In this document: one piece after another, positions 7,149 through 13,204 of the stretch | How positions within the stretch are numbered: the first letter of the stretch is position 1 | Layout of the letters: every line of letters starts with the position of its first letter | Virus record (IMG/VR): IMGVR_UViG_3300035698_012178 | Location: 1 to 21,293 of that record | Strand: one strand, 5' to 3' | Origin: a virus | Length of the DNA stretch: 21,293 nucleotides | The notes under the pieces: generated by a model | What the model was told of the DNA's origin: nothing | Databases searched by the model: none | What the model saw: only the letters and a program-made list of their open reading frames with translations | Program-made: the position numbers and the translations under genes

Positions 7149-8218
7149 TACCATCTCTCCTTTGGCTTCCTCTCATCTACCATTTTATCTTCAATGTAAT
7201 GCCATGTTTCCACAGCTTCTTTCCGCAAAGCTTTCCTTAACTTCTTACTCCCCTCTACTGCTTTAATAGCTTTAGGTATTTGATTGCCTAAATTTTCACC
7301 ATTCACAATTATAGTTTTTTCTTTAGAATTCTCACGCTTGAACAAAAGAAGATCATAAATATCATCAATACCGTATCCGTGTCTGATAGAGAAATGACAT
7401 TTCCTGCCATCCTGATCCACACTATTTTTCACTACATCTATGTAAGGCCGCTTGCCTACAGTTCTGTAATATTTCTTCCCATGCACAGACCTTTCAATCT
7501 TCAACTCTTGCCCCTCACCCACATCTAAACGAACACTAGCCCAATGAAGCATAGCATTACCAGTACCAGCAGCCTTGTACTTTTGTCCTCCAAAATAATT
7601 AGTTGCTCCTATATCAGCCCTACGTTGATTAACACAAACAACCACCACTTTTCTACCAGATATTCTCTTGGAAAACTTTCTTAAAACAGAACCAAAAGCC
7701 ATAGCCCGAACCATACCTTCAGGCTGCTTATTCTTAGGATCAAGCTCTTGTCTGCTTACAAGCCCCGCAATGCTGTCATATATAATTACTTGCCACACAT
7801 CAGCATAATTATCATAATCAAGCCAACTTGAACCATATTCAAAAACATCATCTATAAAAACAGGATCATCTTCTGAATCTCCCATAAACTTCTTATAATT
7901 AGTATCCTCTTCAAAAGCATCAAACCCCAATGTCTTAGCAAACTCTAAATCCATCCTACCTTCAATGTCACCAAATAAAACCCTCCCTCCTTTATACTGC
8001 GCGGACGCTGCTATCTCCGTAGCTAAAACACTCTTCCCCCAATTCTCCGGCCCATAAACCTCAACTATAACTCCACCCGGAATACCACCATACTTCTTTA
8101 CACCACCAGAAATAGCAAGATCAACAGGAGTAGAACTAGTAGATAAATATTCCTTTTTATAATACTCATGCTCTTTACGAGTGCGTTTAATTCTTACCTT
8201 TGTTTCCTTCTTAATCAT
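7148..8218 (-). CDS. uvsX: RecA/UvsX-like recombinase
   Basis: This encodes 356 residues of a RecA-family strand-exchange ATPase. A short basic N-terminus precedes the Walker A loop GPENWGKS (56-63), where RecA normally has GPESSGKT. The Walker B strand is VIIYDS, followed by a VVCVNQRR strand and a glycine-rich L2-like DNA-binding loop (NYFGGQKYKAAGTGNA). A basic C-terminal domain follows. It should form filaments on ssDNA and drive recombination-dependent replication, loaded by the UvsY-like protein onto DNA covered by the phage SSB. The ATG at 8218 overlaps the preceding stop codon; the stop is TAA. It is close in size to RecA (about 350). Phage UvsX and bacterial RecA cannot be separated with certainty by eye. 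Confidence 0.92.
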   Translation of the reverse strand: MIKKETKVRIKRTRKEHEYYKKEYLSTSSTPVDLAISGGVKKYGGIPGGVIVEVYGPENWGKSVLATEIAASAQYKGGRVLFGDIEGRMDLEFAKTLGFDAFEEDTNYKKFMGDSEDDPVFIDDVFEYGSSWLDYDNYADVWQVIIYDSIAGLVSRQELDPKNKQPEGMVRAMAFGSVLRKFSKRISGRKVVVVCVNQRRADIGATNYFGGQKYKAAGTGNAMLHWASVRLDVGEGQELKIERSVHGKKYYRTVGKRPYIDVVKNSVDQDGRKCHFSIRHGYGIDDIYDLLLFKRENSKEKTIIVNGENLGNQIPKAIKAVEGSKKLRKALRKEAVETWHYIEDKMVDERKPKERW

Positions 8219-8465
8219 TGATACTATCTCCTATTTCTCTTACAAACAAACCTTGTTCGCCAATATATTCAATTGCTCTTCCTAATATAAACCGGGTACC
8301 AAAAACACCTCTCCCTTTAAACACCGCAAAGGCATCTACCCAACTATAAGCCTCAATAATAGCATCTTGACTTATAATTTTTCGATGATCAATCATTCGT
8401 TTTGATGGTTTATAAGAAACACAATAAAACAATCTTAATTTAAATTTAACTTTTCCTTTTTTCAT
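8211..8465 (-). CDS. Small basic hypothetical protein
   Basis: The preferred start is the ATG at 8465, which overlaps the TGA of the upstream peptidase gene (ATGA) and lies about 9 nt after a GGGG sequence. An in-frame GTG at 8480 is less well placed. The 84-residue product is basic at its N-terminus, then has aromatic beta strands and a helix (residues ~33-48). No family is recognised. Its stop overlaps the recombinase start, so it is likely coexpressed with it. Confidence 0.65.
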   Translation of the reverse strand: MKKGKVKFKLRLFYCVSYKPSKRMIDHRKIISQDAIIEAYSWVDAFAVFKGRGVFGTRFILGRAIEYIGEQGLFVREIGDSIND

Positions 8466-8902
8466 TTTGGATAACCCCACTTAGCGACAGGATAACCAGA
8501 GCCTAGAATCTTATTACCAACACCAACATGAATCATTACCCAAAGTTCTCCCATTCTTTTAAACTCTTCTCTACCAACCCTATCAAATATTTTATCTGCT
8601 TCTTTCTCTAATTTATATGAGAAAACTTTTTTTACAACAATATCCAAAGCACACCCAAACACATGCTCGCTAATTCTCTCCCTTGATCTGCGAGACAATG
8701 TATTGTTATGCTTTAAGCACCTACAACCAGAAGTAACAGGTAAAGGAAATCCACACCAATTACGCAGCAACTCAAAATCATTTAACAAATGTACATTAAT
8801 AAAAGAATAACCACACCCACAAGAACATATAATCTCTCTTAAATAAAGATGTGGAGCAACTTTCGTTTTTACTAAATGAGTTGGTAATATTATACTAGAC
8901 AT
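8462..8902 (-). CDS. M15-type D-Ala-D-Ala peptidase-like protein
   Basis: The start chosen is the ATG at 8902, about 9 nt after an AAAGGA site; a longer frame to 8929 has no such site. The 146-residue product resembles phage M15 peptidases. It has an N-terminal region with CSCGCG, the TSGCRC.KHN segment (57-66), the zinc motif SEHxxGCALDI (H80, D87) and a late histidine in MIHVGVG (H125). Family members cleave peptidoglycan cross-links or terminal D-Ala-D-Ala. The late motif is HVG rather than the usual HVD, so activity is not certain. It lacks a signal peptide and lies in the replication block, unusual for a lysis enzyme. Confidence 0.7.
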   Translation of the reverse strand: MSSIILPTHLVKTKVAPHLYLREIICSCGCGYSFINVHLLNDFELLRNWCGFPLPVTSGCRCLKHNNTLSRRSRERISEHVFGCALDIVVKKVFSYKLEKEADKIFDRVGREEFKRMGELWVMIHVGVGNKILGSGYPVAKWGYPK

Positions 8903-9029
8903 TCTTTTTATCCTTTCTCTTAGGAGCAACTACAGCAATTATTGTTTTATTCATTGTATTAATCCATACTCTCATCCCTCCAAAGGAAACCCACTTCAAA
9001 ATACCTTTCCATTCTTTTACAGTTGACAT
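8895..9029 (-). CDS. Small basic hypothetical protein (44 aa)
   Basis: This frame runs from ATG 9029 to TAG 8895-8897, filling the gap between the thymidylate-synthase-like and peptidase genes. A GGGAAGG sequence precedes the ATG by about 8 nt. The product has two tryptophans in its first half, a short hydrophobic segment and a strongly basic tail (KRKDKK). The end overlaps the start of the peptidase gene by 8 nt. No homology is recognised; the good ribosome binding site and exact fit are the support. Confidence 0.55.
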   Translation of the reverse strand: MSTVKEWKGILKWVSFGGMRVWINTMNKTIIAVVAPKRKDKKNV

Positions 9030-9031
9030 AA

Positions 9032-9760
9032 TTATACCTTCCCTAATCTTATCTTTGCCAATTCCTCTGCATACCCATAGATATGCAACCCTTTACTAAA
9101 TGCAAATATCTCTCCATCATCGCAACCTATTTCTGCGGCCATGTATTCTTTCATGATTTGCAAGGCTGCTAGGTTCACAGGGAAGCCACTCCACAAATCC
9201 CAACTTCTCCAGTACGTGAAAAAATGAAGCTTGCCGTAACGTAACCGGCAATCAATTAAACGTAGACAAGGCGGATCATCTGTACCACAATCAGAAGGCG
9301 CCGCAATCTCCATTGTCGCTTGATTCCAACCTTCCCCCACTTCTCTAAATGTGTCAATCACAGTTTGAATTTGATCCGGTGTATACCACTCTCTATAATG
9401 TTTACGATCACATGAGGGACACATATGATCTACCACACACATTTTCTGTTTACCTACAAGTCTGTTTCCATATGTGTAGGTTTCATTCGGTTGTATATCT
9501 CCAGTCATCAAATAAGGCAGATAATCCTCCACCTGTTGTTGTGTTGCAGGAGGCGGAAGATTTACACCCGGAGGCATATCCGGCACTAGTGGTCTAGCTC
9601 CGGGATATTTAATTTGAATTGATATAGCATCAAACTCAAACCTTTCTTGCCCCTCATAAGAACCTTTTGTAACTATATATCTATAACCATCTAATACTTT
9701 AGCCACACACTGAAACCAAGCATCAGGCAACGTTATTGCTTCAATAATTGTGTGTTCCAT
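9032..9760 (-). CDS. thyA: Thymidylate-synthase-family protein (possible dUMP/dCMP modifying enzyme)
   Basis: This encodes 242 residues with the ThyA fold signature in its C-terminal half. The catalytic cysteine is in PPC (C165), the phosphate-binding RSxD is at 185-188, a GFPVN asparagine is at 196, and HIY (226-228) would contact the sugar. An asparagine at 196 is the residue typical of uracil-binding members, while dCMP hydroxymethylases carry aspartate there. The likely reaction is therefore methylation or hydroxymethylation of dUMP. The ETYTYGNRL segment and short length resemble archaeal-type ThyA proteins. Between that segment and the next helix lies an insert with C108, C114 and C117, a possible metal site. 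The start at 9760 has a GGAG site and lies 18 nt after a structured intergenic element. Which one-carbon transfer it performs is not decidable here. Confidence 0.82.
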   Translation of the reverse strand: MEHTIIEAITLPDAWFQCVAKVLDGYRYIVTKGSYEGQERFEFDAISIQIKYPGARPLVPDMPPGVNLPPPATQQQVEDYLPYLMTGDIQPNETYTYGNRLVGKQKMCVVDHMCPSCDRKHYREWYTPDQIQTVIDTFREVGEGWNQATMEIAAPSDCGTDDPPCLRLIDCRLRYGKLHFFTYWRSWDLWSGFPVNLAALQIMKEYMAAEIGCDDGEIFAFSKGLHIYGYAEELAKIRLGKV

Positions 9761-9778
9761 ACTTTACTCCATCAACAA

Positions 9779-9854
9779 ACAAGTAAGTTGAGCGTCAAAC
9801 CTAACTCCCGATGAATACGTTTGTGAGAAAGGTTATTGCACCCAACTTACTTGT
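9779..9854 (-). ncRNA. Candidate structured RNA element upstream of the thyA-like gene
   Basis: The 120-nt gap between the SSB and thyA-like genes contains perfect 12-bp inverted arms, ACAAGTAAGTTG (9854-9843) and its complement (9790-9779). Between them are nested complementary segments: AACCT with AGGTT (9834-9830 and 9802-9798) and CTC with GAG (9827-9825 and 9807-9805), separated by a 2x2 internal loop. This gives a long two-part hairpin ending 18 nt before the start codon. No U-run follows, so it is not a typical terminator. It could be a cis-regulatory RNA, an operator or a replication signal. Confidence 0.5.
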
Positions 9855-9880
9855 CGTCTCCTATAAGACTTTAATATTAA

Positions 9881-10795
9881 TCAAAAAGGGATTTCATCCT
9901 CCTCATCATCATCATCTGTCTCTTCTACTTCATACCCTGCTTTTTTGGCGCACTCTTCCCAAATCTTACCATCACAATCTTCACACTCATCATTATCACT
10001 ATCGTAATCACCAAACTTCAGACCATGTTTGCATTTCCATTTCTTCTTTTTAGCTACAGTCTTATTCATCTTTTTCTTTTTGCGTTTAACTTCAGCTTCT
10101 ACATCCAATTCTTCATCATCCTCCTCATCTTCATCATCATCTTCGTCCTCCTCTTCGTCATCGTCCTCCTCTTCGTCATCGTCCTCCTCATCTTCATCAT
10201 CATCAATATTGTCCTCATCCTCCTCATCTTCTAGTTCGTACTTACTGCGACGATCATCATCGTCCTCATCTTCCTCCTCTTCTTCATTGCCCATCACTTT
10301 TCCAGAGAAAAACAATTCCTCAAGCTCATCATAATCTTTTTTCTCAAGGTACTTATCAAGCGGTATGGATTCCGCAAGCCACTCTTCCGGTATATCATAA
10401 TCCCTCTCTTCAAACCGGAATCCCTTATAACTCACATTTCCTTTACCTTTACTTGCATTACTAAAACAAACTGTCCTTCCTACTTTCTTTCGCGGATCAT
10501 CAAAATTTATAAAACCCCTGCCCCGACTCATCTTTGATATTTCCAGAAGATTTGTCTCACTAAAGAAATGTGCAATGTACCACACCCGCACACCCTTATT
10601 TTCCTCTTCTTTATTATCAAGGCATACTACCAAATAGGCACAGTAACGTTTTGCCTTAACCCGATCATGCCATTCCTCATCATAATCGTCTGTCTCACGG
10701 TAAGATGTAAGATACTCACAAATAGGACATGACTCACCATAATTCTTAGCAAGACACAAAACGTCATCCTGATTAGGCCCGATCTTCCGATGCAC
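9881..10795 (-). CDS. ssDNA-binding protein, C-terminal part after an in-frame amber codon
   Basis: This 305-codon stretch continues exactly in frame from the gene at 10796-11083, past one TAG, and reads VHRKIG at once. It contains the metal site of phage gp32-like SSBs (histidine 2, C14 and CPIC at 23-26). Next come the rest of the OB-fold-like core (to about residue 165) and an aspartate/glutamate tract (~170-235). A second ribbon (C255, H257, C271, C274) follows. It ends DEEDEIPF, very like the acidic IPF tip of bacterial SSB that recruits partner proteins. The GTG right after the TAG has no visible ribosome binding site, so independent initiation is doubtful. The full protein would be about 400 residues and should coat ssDNA for the polymerase, RecA and UvsY proteins. 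Confidence 0.78.
   Translation of the reverse strand: MHRKIGPNQDDVLCLAKNYGESCPICEYLTSYRETDDYDEEWHDRVKAKRYCAYLVVCLDNKEEENKGVRVWYIAHFFSETNLLEISKMSRGRGFINFDDPRKKVGRTVCFSNASKGKGNVSYKGFRFEERDYDIPEEWLAESIPLDKYLEKKDYDELEELFFSGKVMGNEEEEEDEDDDDRRSKYELEDEEDEDNIDDDEDEEDDDEEEDDDEEEDEDDDEDEEDDEELDVEAEVKRKKKKMNKTVAKKKKWKCKHGLKFGDYDSDNDECEDCDGKIWEECAKKAGYEVEETDDDDEEDEIPF
10109..10288 (-). repeat. Low-complexity trinucleotide tract encoding Asp/Glu in the SSB
   Basis: The plus strand is a run of TCC/TCT/ATC-type triplets, read on the minus strand as GAG, GAA and GAT codons. It encodes the acidic linker of the SSB. Several near-identical 9-15-nt units recur, making the tract prone to length change by slippage. 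The complementary strand shows poly-serine frames that are artefacts of this composition. Confidence 0.8.
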
Positions 10796-10798
10796 CTA
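10796..10798 (-). other. In-frame amber codon splitting the SSB gene
   Basis: On the minus strand the codons read CTT ATT TTG TAG GTG CAT CGG. The frame is unchanged on either side, and the residues on both sides match one continuous phage SSB domain, with the metal-site histidine two codons after the stop. A single base change from TAC, TAT, CAG or TGG would restore the gene. It may be a readthrough site, a nonsense mutation or a sequencing error. Confidence 0.85.
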
Positions 10799-11083
10799 CA
10801 AAATAAGAACGTGCATCTTTTTACCTTTCTCCACAGGCTTATCATAAATAAGTGGAGGCACTTTACCACTACTAAGCCAAGGAATAATTTCCATCTGGTG
10901 ATCGCCACCCTTAAAGAAAACATAGTCCAAAGGCATATTAATCTTCAATGGAGTTCTCCCACCACCAAAATCATCTTTTACCTTGTAAGATGATTCTACC
11001 GAATCCCCACCGGAATAAAGATCGCGTAATTTCTGACCTTTGCTAGTTTTCTTAGTCTTAGTTCCCTTTTTCTTCTTTGCCAT
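10796..11083 (-). CDS. ssDNA-binding protein, N-terminal part ending at an amber codon
   Basis: This encodes 95 residues with an ATG at 11083 after an AAGGAAG-type site at the end of the UvsY-like gene. It begins with a lysine-rich leader (MAKKKKGTKTKKT) and then a segment (about residues 50-95) that fits the first strands of the OB-like core of phage SSBs, ending HVLIL. It stops at TAG 10796-10798, but the same frame continues with the remainder of the domain (9881-10795). Alone it would lack the metal site and most of the DNA-binding fold and should not function. Position right after the UvsY-like gene supports the SSB assignment. It is probably the start of one gene. Confidence 0.78.
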   Translation of the reverse strand: MAKKKKGTKTKKTSKGQKLRDLYSGGDSVESSYKVKDDFGGGRTPLKINMPLDYVFFKGGDHQMEIIPWLSSGKVPPLIYDKPVEKGKKMHVLIL

Positions 11084-11602
11084 TTACTTCCTCCTCTTTC
11101 TTTTTTTAGAATTTCCTAAAAGATGATCTGGATCATCTTTTATTTTAGGTTTTGGAACTTTAGCAAAATAGTTCCCCATAAACAATTTCACTTCCTCACC
11201 GCACATACTCTTTCTCTGACCAAACGCTTCAAGAATCCCCCCTAACACACCTACCTTATAAGCCTGTTTTCTCTTGTTTCTTTTTGCTTCTACCACGTCT
11301 GGATGAATAGGTATAGCCGCTTTTACCGTTTGATCAGTTGTTTTGGGTAATTTAAACTTCTTAGGATTAGCCGCTATATCTAACAAAGCCTCAGCCTCAG
11401 TAAACACCAAATTATCTTTTAACTCTTCCAATTTATACTTAGCTTGAGCATACCGCTTAGACCACCTCTTATAAAGTTTAGGTTGCTCCTCACATTCATG
11501 ATGGAGATTATTTAAATCTATCTCCAATTGAGCCTCAGCTAAATTAGACAACTCAAGAATTGTAAGTTCTTCTTTGTTCTTCCTTTTCTTTTTCTTAGCC
11601 AC
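11084..11602 (-). CDS. uvsY: UvsY-like recombination mediator
   Basis: This encodes 172 residues starting at a GTG (11602), with a GGAG site fused to the upstream TAG, and ending at TAA. Basic tails flank a helical core. The order of features matches T4 UvsY: an LYKRWSKRY helix start (about residues 43-51), a long amphipathic helix, a segment around NPKKFKLPKTTDQTVKAAI, and a final pair of helices with ILEAFGQRKSM (about residues 122-132). Family members load the UvsX recombinase onto SSB-covered ssDNA. The adjacent SSB gene and the nearby RecA/UvsX gene fit that role. The match is by pattern, not alignment, so moderate confidence is appropriate. It is longer than T4 UvsY (137 aa), mainly from the basic ends. 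Confidence 0.62.
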   Translation of the reverse strand: MAKKKKRKNKEELTILELSNLAEAQLEIDLNNLHHECEEQPKLYKRWSKRYAQAKYKLEELKDNLVFTEAEALLDIAANPKKFKLPKTTDQTVKAAIPIHPDVVEAKRNKRKQAYKVGVLGGILEAFGQRKSMCGEEVKLFMGNYFAKVPKPKIKDDPDHLLGNSKKRKRRK

Positions 11603-11611
11603 ACTAATCTC

Positions 11612-11917
11612 CTAGAGCTTCACTATATCTTCACTTCGCCATTTTGTAGGATTTATTATAGAAGCATAATTAAACGTTACAAGCATTTTGTAAGCCAGTG
11701 TCATAATAATAATCACAGCTTTCAAAAAATCTATAGAACTTCCATGGTAATAACTGTACTTAGCTTTCTCCAACTGGTATTCTATGAATAATAAAAATCC
11801 CGGCTCACCGTGTAGTACATCATGCTCTGCTCCACCGTGTTTTAAATCCTGATAGTAACTCTCTAACTCCAAAATCCGCAACACATCTTCTTTTTCTAAA
11901 TTGTTTCTAATTGGCAT
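11612..11917 (-). CDS. Hypothetical protein, possibly MazG-like fold
   Basis: This encodes 101 residues with an ATG at 11917 following GGAG, and TAG at 11612. The protein is helical. It has an HGGAEHDVLHG segment (about residues 27-37), a FIEYQLEKA helix and a hydrophobic helix (FLKAVIIIMTLAYKML, 64-79). The HGG/HD pattern followed by a long helix resembles small phage relatives of nucleotide pyrophosphohydrolases, but the EExxE/ExxD metal motif is not clear. The function is therefore left open. It lies between clamp loader and UvsY-like genes. Confidence 0.7.
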   Translation of the reverse strand: MPIRNNLEKEDVLRILELESYYQDLKHGGAEHDVLHGEPGFLLFIEYQLEKAKYSYYHGSSIDFLKAVIIIMTLAYKMLVTFNYASIINPTKWRSEDIVKL

Positions 11918-11919
11918 TT

Positions 11920-12858
11920 CTATTCTCCTAATAATATAGTTTCGTTAATATAAGGTAAAACATTTCCCCCATTATATAAAGGCTTGTCGAAACAGGTTAA
12001 TAAATGAGTGTAGTAAATCACAGCCCTTTTATTCTTCCCCTTTTTCATCTCGCCAACACACACCTTAGTAAAATATTTATGAATACCCAACCTCAATCCC
12101 TCTTGATCCTCAGTCATTAATGACTCAAAAGCCACACCTGCTTTCTTCAAATCTTTTGTGAAGAAAGCACTAACCAAGTCCATAAACCCACCACTCTCCC
12201 GCATTACATTCAAAAGAGTTAATGCTGTTTCTTCCTCTTCTATGTCTTTTACTAATTCAAGATTGTTCAAAGCGGCCCGCGCCGATCCATCAGACACAGA
12301 TATTACTTGACGTAGTATTTCCTCAGACACATCTAATTCTAACTTCTTTATTACCCTATTTACAACTCTGCCTAACTCCTTTCGACTTAATAATTGTGTC
12401 TTTAAGTCAACTCCTCTTTGCTGACCCCTTATAGCCTTGATTATTTTATGAGGCTCTGTAGTACATAATATAAAAAAAACATGAGGCGGCGTATGCTCAA
12501 ACACATCAAGTAAGGCATCCTGAGCCTGTTTTAAATAACGATGAGCCTCATCAAATATGTAACATTTAAAATCCCCATCAATAGCAGCATACCCCAAAGC
12601 CTCTTTTAAATCCCTCACACTCGCTATAGAGCTATCCTGAGCCACATCTATAACATTCAAATCAGACTTACCAATTCCCAACATCTTTGCGTAAACTTTT
12701 GCGAATGTAGTTTTGCCTGTTCCCGAAGGCCCACCAAATATATACACTTGCGGCCTTTCTTCAGCTTCTACAAACCCATTAAGAACTTCTTTGATATGAT
12801 CATTACCCACAATCGTTTTGAAACTCTTTGGTCTAAATCTAACCCCAAATCCCGCCAT
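11920..12858 (-). CDS. Clamp-loader ATPase subunit (DnaX/gp44-like)
   Basis: This encodes 312 residues of an AAA+ clamp loader. After a RFRPKSFKTIVGN opening (the usual 'RP..f.d.vG' start) come Walker A GPSGTGKT (43-50), Walker B IFDEAH (101-106), a sensor-1 strand ending CTTEP, and a conserved arginine-rich region (RGQQRGVDLK). The sensor-2 motif is GSARAALNNLE, and a C-terminal collar domain follows. It would open and load the DnaN-like clamp encoded nearby. There is no zinc-binding cysteine cluster as in bacterial DnaX, matching phage and archaeal small-subunit forms. ATG 12858 follows a GGGGGG-rich site; the stop is TAG. No second loader subunit is visible in the window. Confidence 0.9.
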   Translation of the reverse strand: MAGFGVRFRPKSFKTIVGNDHIKEVLNGFVEAEERPQVYIFGGPSGTGKTTFAKVYAKMLGIGKSDLNVIDVAQDSSIASVRDLKEALGYAAIDGDFKCYIFDEAHRYLKQAQDALLDVFEHTPPHVFFILCTTEPHKIIKAIRGQQRGVDLKTQLLSRKELGRVVNRVIKKLELDVSEEILRQVISVSDGSARAALNNLELVKDIEEEETALTLLNVMRESGGFMDLVSAFFTKDLKKAGVAFESLMTEDQEGLRLGIHKYFTKVCVGEMKKGKNKRAVIYYTHLLTCFDKPLYNGGNVLPYINETILLGE

Positions 12859-12872
12859 TATTTATTCCCCCC

Positions 12873-13190
12873 TTAATTTTCTGCTACTATTTCAACTACA
12901 CCTTTATATTTATCACTATATTTATTTTTATTTAATCTTGCCCCATAAACAGCATCAAGATACTGACCATCTCCATGATCGTAAACTATAATCCTAGCAT
13001 TTAAATCATACTTTGCCAAAAATTTAATCAACCCTCCTACTGTCATATAACCATGATTGCCAATAGATGAAACATCCCAATCATCATCAGAGGGCGTATG
13101 GATTATTTTTTCCTTCTTACCATCTAAAATAATCACACTAATCATAAAAAGAAAAAACCCAACAAAAACTATTATCGCTATACCTTCCAT
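12873..13190 (-). CDS. Membrane-anchored small protein
   Basis: This encodes 105 residues with an ATG at 13190 and a GGAGGG site about 9 nt upstream, just after the polymerase stop. The first ~22 residues form one hydrophobic helix, probably a membrane anchor. A polar linker leads to a small domain beginning MTVGGLIKFLAKYDLNARI (48-66). That opening resembles a widespread small alpha/beta domain in phage and bacterial proteins whose function is not established. The C-terminus is beta-rich. It sits between polymerase and clamp-loader genes; a role in replication is not shown. Confidence 0.72.
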   Translation of the reverse strand: MEGIAIIVFVGFFLFMISVIILDGKKEKIIHTPSDDDWDVSSIGNHGYMTVGGLIKFLAKYDLNARIIVYDHGDGQYLDAVYGARLNKNKYSDKYKGVVEIVAEN

Positions 13191-13204
13191 CTCATTTATC
13201 CCTC

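Noticed and set aside
9779-9854. tRNA or tRNA-like gene in the 76-nt structured element
   Set aside because: The ends pair, but there is no proper T-arm, anticodon arm or CCA-compatible end; the 12-bp terminal stem is too long for an acceptor arm.
10029-10334. Plus-strand poly-serine reading frame opposite the SSB
   Set aside because: It is the complement of the GAG/GAA/GAT tract encoding the acidic linker of the SSB; no ribosome binding site or domain.
11084-11917. Readthrough fusion of the 11612-11917 gene with the UvsY-like gene across TAG
   Set aside because: The downstream GTG has a GGAG site and the UvsY-like protein is complete from there; an in-frame match is expected one time in three.
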